A DNA stretch of 64,000 bases from Bacillus sp. HSf4 (GTDB lineage: Bacteria > Bacillota > Bacilli > Bacillales > Bacillaceae), in the NCBI RefSeq assembly GCF_029537375.1, contig NZ_CP120679.1, positions 3,453,501 to 3,517,500 of the forward strand. Reading direction: 5' to 3'. Shown here one piece after another: positions 16,512-26,289 of the stretch (its first letter is position 1; each line of letters begins with the position of its first letter). The translations under genes and the position numbers were made by a program. The notes beneath the pieces were generated by a model. The model did no database searches. It was given only the letters and a program-made list of their open reading frames with translations, and had not been told where the DNA came from.

Positions 16512-16520
16512 AATAAATAT

Positions 16521-17108
16521 ATGCCAAAAATCGTTGATCATGAAAAACAAAAAGAGAAGATAGCCGAAGCCGTTTGGAATGTGATTCACAGCGAAGGTCT
16601 GGAACAGTGCACCGTCCGGAAGATTGCAAAGGAGGCCGGACTCTCCGCAGGTTCTTTGCGGCACTATTTTCCAAACCAGTCTGAACTGTTGATTTACTCA
16701 ATGAAGCTTGTCACAAACAGGGTAAAAGTGCGGATTGAAAATATGAGGTTTACAGGAACACCTGTCGAGTGTGTCAAACAGCTTCTCCTCCAGCTTTTGC
16801 CCATAGACGAAGAAAGAAAACTGGAAATGGAGGCTTGGCTTTCATTTACGGTGAAATCGCTCAGTGACCCGGCGCTCAGACCGTTAACGAAGGAGATGAA
16901 TGAAGAAATTTATTCAGCGTGCAGACTGGCTGTCGATACAATCAATAGATCCGGTGAGATGTCCGGTATTGATGTGAGCTGGGAAACAGAACGGCTGTAT
17001 GCACTTGTTGACGGATTGGCGCTGCACACCCTCTTTGAGCCCGAACGAGTCACAGCCGAAATGATCGATTCCATATTGACAAGCCATTTCAAAGCATTGA
17101 AAAAATGA
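16521..17108 (+). CDS. TetR/AcrR family transcriptional regulator
   Basis: 195 residues. N-terminal helix-turn-helix (residues about 10-55: EKIAEAVWNVIHSEGLEQCT, then VRKIAKEAGLSAGSLRHYF), the standard TetR DNA-binding domain. The C-terminal ligand domain resembles the BetI/PksA-like subgroup (LLLQLLPIDEERKLEMEAWL). The ligand is unknown. It probably represses itself and the divergent membrane protein through the inverted repeat at 16494-16511. Confidence 0.88.
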   Translation: MPKIVDHEKQKEKIAEAVWNVIHSEGLEQCTVRKIAKEAGLSAGSLRHYFPNQSELLIYSMKLVTNRVKVRIENMRFTGTPVECVKQLLLQLLPIDEERKLEMEAWLSFTVKSLSDPALRPLTKEMNEEIYSACRLAVDTINRSGEMSGIDVSWETERLYALVDGLALHTLFEPERVTAEMIDSILTSHFKALKK

Positions 17109-17110
17109 TG

Positions 17111-17137
17111 AAACAGCCCGGTGTGCCGGGCTGTTTT
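17111..17137. terminator. Bidirectional terminator between the TetR gene and pucH
   Basis: AAACAGCCCGG / CCGGGCTGTTT hairpin with a 4-base loop and T-run on plus, A-rich on the left for the minus strand. It lies between convergent stops. Confidence 0.9.
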
Positions 17138-17141
17138 ACTT

Positions 17142-18509
17142 TTAGCAAACCTCTGAATATGCTTTGTTTTTAAGCCACTCTCCCCCGGCTTCTTCAGACG
17201 TCCCCTCACCATCAAAGACAAGCCTGCCCCGATTGAAGACAGCCGTGATACGGCAGGGAAAGACATGGCCTTCATAAAGGCTGTGCTGATGCCTCGCAAA
17301 CATATTTTCCTTTGTCACAGTAAACGTCTCCGACAGATTCACCACTGCAAAGTCGGCATCATAGCCGATTTTAATTTGTCCCTTTCGTTCGCCAAGGCCA
17401 AAGCGCTCAGCTGGAGCCCGCGCCGTCCATTCCGCCGCCTTAACGAGCGGCGCTTTGTTTGCCAAAGCAAGCTCGATTATCGCAAGCAGGGTGAACTGTC
17501 CGCCGCTGATCCCGCCCCATACACTAAAAAAGTTTTCGCCTTCTTTTAATGCCTGAGGGCATGGGGAATGATCTGAAGAGACGAAATCGATTTTCCCTGC
17601 AAGCAAAGCTTTGACAAGTGCCGATTGCCGGTCTTTTGAACGCAGCGGAGGCGCACATTTAGCCACAGCCCCTTTTTCTAAAACCGCCCCATGATCAAAG
17701 AGGAGATAATGCGGACACGTTTCCAATGACACGTTCATACCTTCCTGTCTCGCTTCCCCAATCAAATCGACCGCTTCCTTTGTACTGATATGCACAAAAT
17801 GAAGCGGACAGCCCGTGATCCGGGCAAATTGCAGGGCGCGGAAAACCGCTTCTGCTTCGGCCTCAGGCGGCCTTGAAGCAGCATAGGCATCCCCGTCCGT
17901 CATCCCGCCGTTTTCCGCTTCTTTTTGCAGAAACTTGGTAATGGCATCACTTTCAGCATGAAGCGCCAGGATGTTCCCACAGGATGCAATTTCCTTCATG
18001 CCGTGTAAGAGTGTCATATCGTCGGAAGCTTGAAATTCGTCATTTCCAGACATGGAAAGAAAGGCCTTAAAACCGATCGCTCCGGCATCGGCCATCTTTC
18101 TGAGCTGCTCCCGATTTCCGGGAACAAGGCCGCCCCAAAGCGCAAAATCGGTGAGGGACTTCTCTTTGGCAATGTCAGCCTTCTCCCGCAGCGCCTCAAC
18201 GGTGACGGTTGAGGGAATGCCGTTTAAAGGCATATCAAAATAAGTGGTGCATCCGCCGGCAGCCATCATTTGCGAGCCGTTTGCGATCCCTTCCCAATTT
18301 GCCCGGCCCGGTTCGCTGAAATGGACATGGCAGTCGACCGTTCCCGGGAAGACGTGCAGTCCTTCAGCCTGAAAAACCTTTTCAGCCATGTTTTCATCAA
18401 GCTCGCCGAGCTCTATGATGATTCCGTCTTTTACGCCGATATCCGTTTTTTTCACACCTTCAGGACAGACGGCTTCGGCACCTTGCAGCAGCAAGTCATA
18501 CTTTTTCAT
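17142..18509 (-). CDS. pucH: Allantoinase
   Basis: 455 residues. Zinc amidohydrolase opening the ring of allantoin to allantoate, the first step of ureide use as nitrogen source. The metal ligands appear in [12 protein letters not shown] (HxH), in the segment with the carboxylated-lysine position ([12 protein letters not shown]), in the two histidines of LALHAES and LHFVHIST, and in SSDHSPCP. Start ATG 18509 follows GAGGAGGAG. It overlaps the end of pucG by 14 bases. Last gene of pucF-pucG-pucH. Confidence 0.95.
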   Translation of the reverse strand: MKKYDLLLQGAEAVCPEGVKKTDIGVKDGIIIELGELDENMAEKVFQAEGLHVFPGTVDCHVHFSEPGRANWEGIANGSQMMAAGGCTTYFDMPLNGIPSTVTVEALREKADIAKEKSLTDFALWGGLVPGNREQLRKMADAGAIGFKAFLSMSGNDEFQASDDMTLLHGMKEIASCGNILALHAESDAITKFLQKEAENGGMTDGDAYAASRPPEAEAEAVFRALQFARITGCPLHFVHISTKEAVDLIGEARQEGMNVSLETCPHYLLFDHGAVLEKGAVAKCAPPLRSKDRQSALVKALLAGKIDFVSSDHSPCPQALKEGENFFSVWGGISGGQFTLLAIIELALANKAPLVKAAEWTARAPAERFGLGERKGQIKIGYDADFAVVNLSETFTVTKENMFARHQHSLYEGHVFPCRITAVFNRGRLVFDGEGTSEEAGGEWLKNKAYSEVC

Positions 18510-19758
18510 GAAACTCCTCCTCTGCAGCAGCTTTTTCATGATAAAAGGAAAGGGCAGCCTGCAGCGCTTTTCCCGGCAGAACGGATGCCCCGGTCTGAAG
18601 CAGAACCGCTTCAAGCGCAGCCAAGGTAAACAGGACATTCTCTTTTCGGCAGCTGTATCCCATTGTTCCGATCCGCCAAATCCTGCCGTGCAGGGGACCG
18701 AATGAGCTGGCGATTTCCACCCCGAAATCGGCGAGCATCATCCTTCTGACCTGATCTGCGTCAATCTGATCCGGCACTTTGACACATGTGACAGTCGCAA
18801 GCTTCTTCTCTCCTTCCACGAACAAGTCCAAGCCCGTTGCTTTGATTCCTTCTATTAAAGCCGCTTCATGAAGGCGGTGTCTTTTAAAACGCTCGGAAAG
18901 CCCTTCTTCAAGAACGAGACGGGCCCCTTCCCGTAAACCGTACAGCATGGAAGTCGCTTCTGTGTGGTGGTTCAGCCGTCTCGGGCTCCAGTAATCCATC
19001 AGCTGACTGATGTCAAAATAATTGCTGGCGACAGGCATACAACCGCCTTCCCGCAGCAAATCTTGTTCTGTCGCAATGCCCTGTTCGACCTTTTTCCGTT
19101 GGTTGATCCGCTCTTCTATCCGGCTGTTAAACGTGATCGGCGCCATCCCCGAAGGAACGGACAGGCACTTTTGCGTGCCGGCGATGACGGCGTCAAGACA
19201 CCACTCATCCGTATTCACATCCGTGCCGCCGGTTGTAGCCACCGCGTCGACAACACACAAAACATCGAGCTCGCGGCAGGCCCGGCCGATTTCCCGAAGG
19301 GGCTGAATGCATCCGGTCGATGTCTCCCCGTGCACAATCGCAACGATATCTGGTTTGACCCGATTGATTTCAGCGATGACGTCCTCCGGGGCAAAAACCT
19401 CTCCCCAAGGACATTCCATCGTATACACATCTGCGTGATAGCGTTCACAGATTTCGGCCAAAAGGGAGCCGAATCTTCCGAAAATCGGGATGAGCACCTT
19501 GTCTTTCGGGAAGATGATGCTCGCAAGCACGGCTTCGAGTCCTGCTCTTGATGTCCCGTCGAGGGGAAACGCCCACTTGTTTTTCGTCCGGAAAATCTGC
19601 CTCAAGAGCTGCATGACTTCGTTCATCATTTCTGTAAATACCGGATCAAATTGCCCCACTATAGGATTTGAGAGTGCGCTCAGCACTCTTGGATGCACCT
19701 CGACCGGCCCCGGGGTCATGATCGTCCGTTTTGGAATCTTCATTTCTCCGATTGTCAT
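18496..19758 (-). CDS. pucG: (S)-ureidoglycine--glyoxylate aminotransferase
   Basis: 420 residues from ATG 19758 with AAAGGAG upstream. Class V PLP-dependent aminotransferase. In B. subtilis PucG transfers the amino group of ureidoglycine to glyoxylate, yielding oxalurate and glycine. The PLP lysine lies in [13 protein letters not shown], and the N terminus [18 protein letters not shown] is typical of the alanine-glyoxylate aminotransferase group. It follows pucF by 14 bases and overlaps pucH, giving a tightly coupled operon. Confidence 0.95.
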   Translation of the reverse strand: MTIGEMKIPKRTIMTPGPVEVHPRVLSALSNPIVGQFDPVFTEMMNEVMQLLRQIFRTKNKWAFPLDGTSRAGLEAVLASIIFPKDKVLIPIFGRFGSLLAEICERYHADVYTMECPWGEVFAPEDVIAEINRVKPDIVAIVHGETSTGCIQPLREIGRACRELDVLCVVDAVATTGGTDVNTDEWCLDAVIAGTQKCLSVPSGMAPITFNSRIEERINQRKKVEQGIATEQDLLREGGCMPVASNYFDISQLMDYWSPRRLNHHTEATSMLYGLREGARLVLEEGLSERFKRHRLHEAALIEGIKATGLDLFVEGEKKLATVTCVKVPDQIDADQVRRMMLADFGVEIASSFGPLHGRIWRIGTMGYSCRKENVLFTLAALEAVLLQTGASVLPGKALQAALSFYHEKAAAEEEFHEKV

Positions 19759-19772
19759 TGTTCTTTCTCCTT

Positions 19773-21023
19773 TCATTCATATGCCAGCTTGTATAAAACA
19801 TCGGACAAGAGCCGGATTCCCGAATCAAGATCATTGGAGGATGTCCACTCCTCGGGGGAATGGCTGATGCCGTTTTTGCTTGGAACGAACAGCAGCGCCG
19901 TCGGACAGTGCGCACCAAAAATCTGGGCGTCGTGCCCCGCTCCGCTCACCATTTCCTGATACGTGACATGCGCATTCTCGGCCGATTGTTTCGAGATACG
20001 GATCAGCTCCGGGTCCATCATAACGGGCTTCACATTCGTCGTTTGCGAGACGTCGACCTCTATGCCCCATTCTTTTGACAGCTCTCTGAAGAACGCAAAA
20101 ATATCCTCGCAATATTGGACCAAAACCGCTTCATTATGATGGCGGATATCGAGCGAAAAAACGGCTTCGCCCGCGATTACATTCGGCATGTTCGGCTTCG
20201 CTTCAAGCCGGCCGACGGTCGCTGTTAGGAGCGGATCGACGGCATTCGCCTTCTTTGTCAGATAAGAAATGCATAGTGCCGAAAATGCCAGCGCATCCTT
20301 CCGCACATTCATCGGTGTCGTTCCGGCATGGTTGCTTTGACCCTTGACTGTCACGGTATAGCGCTTTTGACCGACAATGTCCGTCACAATTCCGATCTGC
20401 CTGCCGCTCGCCTCAAGAATGCCGCCTTGTTCGATATGAAGCTCGATAAAACATTCGGCATCATGTCTGAAAGGCGGCCTGTAATGTCCATTCCCAAAAC
20501 CGCAATCCTTCATCGCCCGCTCAAGCGGGATTCCGTCCCGGTCAAAAACAGGCGGAGCGTGACAGCAATCAAACAAACCGGTGATGTTTCCCGATCCCCA
20601 AAATGTCAGAGGAAAACGGCTCCCTTCTTCCTCACACAGCGATACGGTTTCAATGGTCGTTTTCGGCGGCCCGTATGTATCGAGGAGTTTTTTTGCCGCA
20701 AACAGGCTGGCCAAAACCCCGTATGCTCCGTCAAATTTCCCTCCGTTTGCGACCGTATCGATATGCGAACCGGTCAATATCGATCTCTTCTTCTCGGTTC
20801 CTTCTATTCTTCCAAACAGGTTGCCTGCGTCATCAAAATAAGCGTCCATCCCAAAGCCTTCCATCATCTTCTTTAGAGCATGCTGGGCGTTTTGCCACGG
20901 CTCGGAGTATAGAAGCCTTGTCACGCCCCCTTCCCCGCTTTTTCCAAATGAAGCAAGCCAATGGATCATGTCTTCAATTCTGTCCGATGCGCTCCCGTCG
21001 GTTATATGCGTATCAATGGTCAT
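19773..21023 (-). CDS. pucF: Allantoate amidohydrolase
   Basis: 416 residues from ATG 21023. M20-family metalloamidase converting allantoate to ureidoglycine, CO2 and ammonia. Metal motifs are LTGSHIDTVANGGKFDGAYG, VSLCEEEGSRFP, and the dimerisation-domain sequence QSNHAGTTPM. Leads pucF-pucG-pucH, so its product feeds PucG directly. Divergent from the regulator pucR over about 177 bases, the natural site for PucR control, although I could not locate a clear PucR box. Confidence 0.95.
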   Translation of the reverse strand: MTIDTHITDGSASDRIEDMIHWLASFGKSGEGGVTRLLYSEPWQNAQHALKKMMEGFGMDAYFDDAGNLFGRIEGTEKKRSILTGSHIDTVANGGKFDGAYGVLASLFAAKKLLDTYGPPKTTIETVSLCEEEGSRFPLTFWGSGNITGLFDCCHAPPVFDRDGIPLERAMKDCGFGNGHYRPPFRHDAECFIELHIEQGGILEASGRQIGIVTDIVGQKRYTVTVKGQSNHAGTTPMNVRKDALAFSALCISYLTKKANAVDPLLTATVGRLEAKPNMPNVIAGEAVFSLDIRHHNEAVLVQYCEDIFAFFRELSKEWGIEVDVSQTTNVKPVMMDPELIRISKQSAENAHVTYQEMVSGAGHDAQIFGAHCPTALLFVPSKNGISHSPEEWTSSNDLDSGIRLLSDVLYKLAYE

Positions 21024-21200
21024 GAAAGAAGCTTCCTTTCTTTTTCTCGTTATATTTCTTGACAACTTCCTATCTAAAATCTAGTTTACTGTTAATATAA
21101 AACATATACATCGGCAGATTTGTCACAAATCCAGTATTTTTTTGTTGATGTTGACTAATAAGGAAACAGCCGTTTACGAAAAAGGAGGTCTAATGCAGCA

Positions 21201-22802
21201 ATGAATATTTTTGAGATCTTGGAGCTTCCCGTTTTTAAAGGAGCAAAACTCGCCGCCGGAGAATCGGGCGGTTTCAGACAGATTGAGCACATTAACATGA
21301 TGGATGCCCCCGACATTGCCGATTTTTTGCATCAGGGTGAGCTTCTGGTGACGACCGCTTATCACATCAAAGACCACCCGCAATTATTAAAGGATTTGAT
21401 CGAAAAAATGGTCAGACGCGGATGTGCGGGACTGGGCCTTAAAACGAAGCGCTTTCTGCAGGAAATTCCGGAAGACGTGATCAAACTTGCCGATAAAAGG
21501 GCTTTTCCGATTATTGAATTAAGTGATAACGTCCGCCTCGGAGACATTGTCAATCATACATTGAGCCGCATTTTAGATAAACGGACGGCAGAGCTTGAAC
21601 AAGCGATTAAAGCGCAAAAGCAATTTACAAGCCATATTATGAGCGGAAAAAGCGTTCAGTCCCTTATAAAAAACATCTCCATTACGCTGAATCTGCCCGT
21701 TCTGCTTTTAAACCGGCACCTCAAGCCGGCCGCTTCCTCAAAAGCAGGGATGTGTGAGGCGCCTCCGCTTTATGAAGGTCTTTTCCAAAGAAACAGCAAA
21801 ACGGCATTTACATGCTTTTCAACCCTTTCCAAACGACAAACCTTTTCGGTATTTCCGATTTATACTCATGAAAAAAAATGCGGATTTCTGGTCGTATGCG
21901 GGATGATTCCCATAGAGGACAAAGGCTTGCTTTTAACGATTGAACAAGCCGCCAATGTGATCGGCTTTGAACTGATGAAAGAAAACGCGCTAAAGCAATA
22001 TACGAGAAGAGCGCGCAATGAATTTTTCAGCAATTTTTTAGAGGGCTCCTTTTCTTCGCCAGCGGAAATCAAAAACCGGGCCAAGGAATTCAAGCTGAAA
22101 TCGGATCAAAAATATGTATGTATCACCGGCAAATTGGACCGCAAAGAACAGGCGGTGAGCTTTACTGAAAACCAGCTTGAGTCAGACAGCGTGTTTGAGT
22201 GTCTTGAAGAAGAGCTGGCCGATTTTCCATTTCCGCCCCACCTTTTCACGAAAGGAAATATGTGTGTCCTGCTCGCTGAGGGAACCGACAGCTGGGCTGA
22301 AATGAACGCAGCGGTCTGCGGTTTTTTAAGGCGGTTTCAACAGCTCTGTGCCAAGCATTTTCAGCGAACGATTTCTTTCGGGATCAGCAACCTCAGCCAT
22401 CAGCTGCTCGATGTTCCCGGCATCTTCAAAGAAGCGGTCGACGCCCTTCATTCCGGACACCTTTCCGGAAGCACCGAATTCATCCAGACGTATCATACGA
22501 AAGATGTCTCAGAGCTCTTAAGGATGGTTCCCATTGATGACTTGAAAAAATTTTATACATACACACTGCAAAAACTGGCGAACCTGCCCGGCGATGATCA
22601 TGGGCTCCTTCATACATTATCCGTTTATTTGGAAACGCACTGCCAGATTTCCGAAACGGCCAAACGCCTTTATGTTCATCGAAATACGGTCATCTACAGG
22701 CTTGAAAAATGCGAAGAGCTGCTCGGGAAAAGCCTGAAAGATGCAGATACAACGCTTCGCTTGAGGCTGGCGCTGAGAATTCAAATGATGCTTGGATTGT
22801 AA
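21201..22802 (+). CDS. pucR: Purine catabolism regulator PucR
   Basis: 533 residues, as in B. subtilis. Senses ureides (allantoin, allantoate) and activates the puc genes. The N-terminal PucR domain is recognisable (IEHINMMDAPDIADFLHQGE, then LLVTTAYHIKDHP), with a middle GGDEF-like region and the C-terminal helix-turn-helix (ISETAKRLYVHRNTVIYRLE). Start ATG 21201 follows AAAGGAGGT at the correct spacing. Divergent from pucFGH, matching its target. Confidence 0.93.
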   Translation: MNIFEILELPVFKGAKLAAGESGGFRQIEHINMMDAPDIADFLHQGELLVTTAYHIKDHPQLLKDLIEKMVRRGCAGLGLKTKRFLQEIPEDVIKLADKRAFPIIELSDNVRLGDIVNHTLSRILDKRTAELEQAIKAQKQFTSHIMSGKSVQSLIKNISITLNLPVLLLNRHLKPAASSKAGMCEAPPLYEGLFQRNSKTAFTCFSTLSKRQTFSVFPIYTHEKKCGFLVVCGMIPIEDKGLLLTIEQAANVIGFELMKENALKQYTRRARNEFFSNFLEGSFSSPAEIKNRAKEFKLKSDQKYVCITGKLDRKEQAVSFTENQLESDSVFECLEEELADFPFPPHLFTKGNMCVLLAEGTDSWAEMNAAVCGFLRRFQQLCAKHFQRTISFGISNLSHQLLDVPGIFKEAVDALHSGHLSGSTEFIQTYHTKDVSELLRMVPIDDLKKFYTYTLQKLANLPGDDHGLLHTLSVYLETHCQISETAKRLYVHRNTVIYRLEKCEELLGKSLKDADTTLRLRLALRIQMMLGL

Positions 22803-23230
22803 GAAAATCTAACGTTCTTTGAAACAATCATTACTCAGTGTCCGGGGGACCTTTTGATTCGGACATGATCAGGGCGCTGTATGGGCGACCATTACAGCGC
22901 AATTGTCGGCCATGATTTCGCTGCATTTCCCGCTGAAACCGCAGCATGTTTCCGCAGGTCGCGACCATCATCGGCCACTCTCGGGGCTCCATCTGATATC
23001 GACAGATTTAAAGAATCAGACAGACAATAATGCAAGAGATTGCAAAATATATACCCATTTCCCGATCGCGATTAAGTGGTTTTTCCAATAAAAAACAAAT
23101 GATATACTACAGGGACCGACTCTTAAAAAATTCCCGAGATTTGTTGGTTTCATATGTATGCTGCCGAGAATACATATGAAGGAAGGCGATTCGAACCATA
23201 CCAAATATTTCTAAAGGGAGGCGGCACAGT
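22803..23230. other. 428-base intergenic stretch with a GC-rich, coding-like fragment
   Basis: No intact gene was recognised. The block 22845-23000 is GC-richer than normal intergenic DNA. It reads open in more than one frame, for example QGAVWATITAQLSAMISLHF on plus and a 53-codon ATG frame on minus, without ribosome-binding sites. It looks like a decayed gene end rather than regulatory DNA; I could not identify the family. The right part (23040-23230) is AT-rich and contains GGGAGG before the next ORF. Confidence 0.4.
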
Positions 23231-23481
23231 ATGTTTTCTTTCTGGCTGACCACAGCTTTTCTCGCCGCTATCATTTTCGGAATATCCTTTATATTCCGGA
23301 AAAAGGAATCCCCATTGCAGTACGCAATTCCGTCAGGTGTCATGACGCTCGGCATCATCAGTTTGATCATCGGCGGTTGGGAGGGATGTACATCGGCGGC
23401 ATCAGCACATCCATCTTCCTGTCATCGGTTATCGCATTGCTTTTGATATGCGTTTTCGGATTGCTGAAGGAACAAGATTAA
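23231..23481 (+). pseudogene. Small YesK-like membrane protein gene, frameshifted
   Basis: Starts well (ATG after AAAGGGAGG) and encodes two helices, FWLTTAFLAAIIFGISFIF and IPSGVMTLGIISLIIGGWEG. The frame is then lost at the G-rich tract near 23381-23386. One frame over, the natural continuation MYIGGISTSIFLSSVIALLL, then ICVFGLLKEQD, ends at TAA 23479-23481. Joined, the product would be about 83 residues with three helices, like YesK-type Bacillus membrane proteins. A single-base deletion in the GGGAGGG run explains it; a sequencing error or phase variation is possible. Function unknown. Confidence 0.65.
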
Positions 23482-23511
23482 ACGAAAACAGCGGGGCTGC
23501 TCCGCGCTTTT

Positions 23512-24918
23512 TCACGACCAGCCGGCAGCATGGGCAATCATTAAGAAAACAACAGCCGCTACCATCCAGATACAAAAAAGCGGAAGGATGAATTTCACCC
23601 AGCGATTCCAGGAAATACGGCTGACAGCAAGCGTCGCCATAAAGTAGCCCGATGTCGGAAAAAGGATGTTTGAAAAGCCGTCGCCGAATTGGAAGGCCAG
23701 TATCGCCGTCTGCCTCGTCATGCCGACGATATCAGCCAAAGGCGCCATGATCGGCATCATGATTAAAGCCTGTCCGCTTCCGCTCGGCACGAAAAAGTTA
23801 AACAGCATCTGTGTCAACAGCATGGCTGCAACGGTCAAATAGGAAGGAAGCTGGGAAACGGCATGTGACAGCCCATAAACAATCGTGTCCATAATCTGTC
23901 CTTCATTCATGACGACCGCGACCCCTCTGGCAATCCCGCAAACCATTGCGCCGATGAGGACTTCTTTAAATCCTTCATTGAAAGATTCGGCAATGTCTCT
24001 TGCACTCATTCCGGCAATACATGCCGGAATAACGGCGAGCGCTAGAAAATACCCCGACATTGTCACCATGTCCCACCGGAAGGTAATCACACATCCGATC
24101 AATCCGGCAAACAAAATGAGTGCCGCGGTTCCGGCCCATTTCACCCGTTTGCCCGGTTTAAAAGCGGACACCGGTTCAGCCGCCTCCATTCCTGTTAAGC
24201 TTTTTTCCGGATTTGCTTTGACCTTTTCTCCATATGCCAGCACATAGATGGCAGCAAGCGCCGTTATGACAAGAAAGATGACCGCTCTGTACCCCATGCC
24301 GGAGTAAAGAGGCAGGCCCGCAATCGTTTGCGAGATGCCCACTGTGAAGGGGTTTGTCAAGGCGCTCGTAAAGCCGGCAATCGTCCCGCATAACGCGATT
24401 GCTGCCGCGGTCATCCTGTCGTATCCGAAAGACAGCACAAGCGGCAGAATGACAGGGACATAAACGATTGACAGTTCAGGTGTCCCGATAAAACAGGCGA
24501 TACCTGAAAAAACGAAGATGAAGACTGGAATAACAAAAACCGGCCTTCTGCTGAAGATGCCCGCCAGCAAGCGGACGCCTATTTCAATGACCGACGCTTT
24601 TCGCAAAACGGCAAATACACCGCCGACCATAAAGGTAAAGACGATGATCGGAGCGGCTTCCGTCATCCCTTTCGGAACCGCGGACAAGAGCGACAGCACA
24701 TCGACCGGAGTCTGTTCAACCCGTTTGTATGATCCGGGATCAATCATTTCCCTGCCATCCGGACTTTCCACTCTTTGATATTCCCCTGCAGGCACCAGGT
24801 ATGTCGAAAGCGCCATCAATCCAATCATGACAGCGAGGATGACATAAATATGGGGAAACTCATGTTTACGCTTCTCATTCTTTTTCAAATCCCCGCGTTG
24901 ATAGGCCGGCATTCCCAT
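23512..24918 (-). CDS. YfcC family integral membrane carrier
   Basis: 468 residues from ATG 24918, chosen for AAGGAG nine bases upstream. About 11-12 membrane helices; YfcC/DcuC superfamily (C4-dicarboxylate or basic amino-acid/ornithine type antiporters). Conserved parts are [17 protein letters not shown] near the N terminus, [17 protein letters not shown], and the [20 protein letters not shown] signature. The substrate is not known. Being beside the ureide genes it might import a purine breakdown intermediate or export a product; that is inference from position. Confidence 0.85.
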   Translation of the reverse strand: MGMPAYQRGDLKKNEKRKHEFPHIYVILAVMIGLMALSTYLVPAGEYQRVESPDGREMIDPGSYKRVEQTPVDVLSLLSAVPKGMTEAAPIIVFTFMVGGVFAVLRKASVIEIGVRLLAGIFSRRPVFVIPVFIFVFSGIACFIGTPELSIVYVPVILPLVLSFGYDRMTAAAIALCGTIAGFTSALTNPFTVGISQTIAGLPLYSGMGYRAVIFLVITALAAIYVLAYGEKVKANPEKSLTGMEAAEPVSAFKPGKRVKWAGTAALILFAGLIGCVITFRWDMVTMSGYFLALAVIPACIAGMSARDIAESFNEGFKEVLIGAMVCGIARGVAVVMNEGQIMDTIVYGLSHAVSQLPSYLTVAAMLLTQMLFNFFVPSGSGQALIMMPIMAPLADIVGMTRQTAILAFQFGDGFSNILFPTSGYFMATLAVSRISWNRWVKFILPLFCIWMVAAVVFLMIAHAAGWS

Positions 24919-25163
24919 TTTGATCATCTCCTTCATCCAATGTGAGCTTTTTTTACATCTTAAATGAACCCAGAAACCGTTCGCATTGAAAGATCATCCG
25001 AATCCAAGAAGATTTTCAGTTAAATTATCTAAAAAACGCGTTTTGATCCAGTTCATCGGCAGATTTTCTTCCAAAAAAAACAAGCGTAAATCTCCACTAT
25101 TCGTTTTTAGTATTTTCATGTAAAGTCATAAGAAAAAGAAGCAGATAAAAGGAGAGGTCTATA

Positions 25164-26210
25164 TTGCAGCAATGGATTAAAGAAACGGCAAGAGGAAAAA
25201 GAGGCGCAAGGGATTTAACTTATGAAGAAGCCAAAGAGGCCGCCGAAGCCATCATGACAGGCAAAGCCACACCCGCCCAGACCGCCGCTTTTTTGATAGC
25301 GGAGCGCATGAAAACGGAGTCGGCCGAAGAGCTGCTCGCCTTTATTGAAGCCTTGAGAAATCACTCCAAACAACTGCCCATATCTCCGGAGATTCAAGAA
25401 AAGGTGATTGATTTTGCCGGTCCGTACACGGGAAGACATTCGTTTTTGGCAACGATTCCCGTCTCGATTCTTCTCGCAGCAAACGGTCTTCCCTCATGTT
25501 TGCACAGCAGTGATTCCCTGCCGCCAAAATATGGGACAAGCATAAAGGAAGTCCTGAACAAGCTGGGAATTTCCGCCGACGCTTGTCCCCGCCAGACGGC
25601 AAACACGCTTGAAGAGCTGTCAATCGGCTTCACTGCCGCTGAAAAGCTGTGCGAGCCGTTTTCCCGGATTCGGCAGATCCGCGAGGAAATCGGCGTCCGC
25701 ACGATTCTGAATACAGCCGACAAACTGATCAATTTTTCAAACTCAAAAAAACTGATGCTTGGCGCTTTTCACAGAACAGCCATTCAAAAAATGCACCCTG
25801 TGTTTCAGCATCTTTCATATCAGGAAGTGTTTATCGTTCAAGGGGCTGAAGGATCTGAGGATGTTCCCGTCCACCGGGGGAGCTTTGTGTTCACCATCAA
25901 AGACGGCGGGATCACTTCGTTTATTTTGCAGCCTGAGGAATACGGTCTCCATGTCGAGGAAAGCAGGCAGAACAAGCCCCTGTCAGCCGTCGAACAGGCT
26001 GAAAAAATCGAAGCCGTTCTCTTTGGGGATGATTCGGAAGATGTGGAATACGAAAGAAAACAGGTGATCATGAACGCGGCATTGCGCTATTTCTTATTCG
26101 GTTTTCATCCGACAATCGAAGAAGGCATCCGGACCGCAGAACAGCAGCTTCGAGACGGATCAGGTCTCAACATTCTGAGAAAATGGCAAGCTACATTTAC
26201 AAGACGGTAA
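25164..26210 (+). CDS. TrpD2-like protein (anthranilate phosphoribosyltransferase fold) without PRPP motifs
   Basis: 348 residues from TTG 25164 with AAAGGAGAGG upstream. The N-terminal helical domain (LTYEEAKEAAEAIMTGKATP, then AQTAAFLIAERM) and the C-terminal domain order match anthranilate phosphoribosyltransferase. The functional loops are gone: GTGGD is FAGPYTG, the NIST helix start is ATIPVS, KHGNR is LHSSDS and the GPLTNP loop is ADKLINF. It therefore belongs to the TrpD2/YbiB-like group, at least one of which (E. coli YbiB) binds nucleic acid instead of making phosphoribosyl-anthranilate. Divergent from the YfcC carrier. Function unknown; it is not a tryptophan gene. Confidence 0.75.
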   Translation: MQQWIKETARGKRGARDLTYEEAKEAAEAIMTGKATPAQTAAFLIAERMKTESAEELLAFIEALRNHSKQLPISPEIQEKVIDFAGPYTGRHSFLATIPVSILLAANGLPSCLHSSDSLPPKYGTSIKEVLNKLGISADACPRQTANTLEELSIGFTAAEKLCEPFSRIRQIREEIGVRTILNTADKLINFSNSKKLMLGAFHRTAIQKMHPVFQHLSYQEVFIVQGAEGSEDVPVHRGSFVFTIKDGGITSFILQPEEYGLHVEESRQNKPLSAVEQAEKIEAVLFGDDSEDVEYERKQVIMNAALRYFLFGFHPTIEEGIRTAEQQLRDGSGLNILRKWQATFTRR

Positions 26211-26289
26211 GAAAACCGTAATCAAAATGACATTTCCTTTTCATGAAAACAATGGATAATAAAAACAAATGAAAAGGAGGTTTCAGCCG

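Noticed and set aside
17142..18638. Extended start for pucH at 18638
   Set aside because: The extra 43 residues are antisense-like and basic and lie within pucG; the start at 18509 has an excellent SD.
21066..21200. PucR box between pucF and pucR
   Set aside because: Expected there from B. subtilis, but I could not find a convincing match to the published-type motif.
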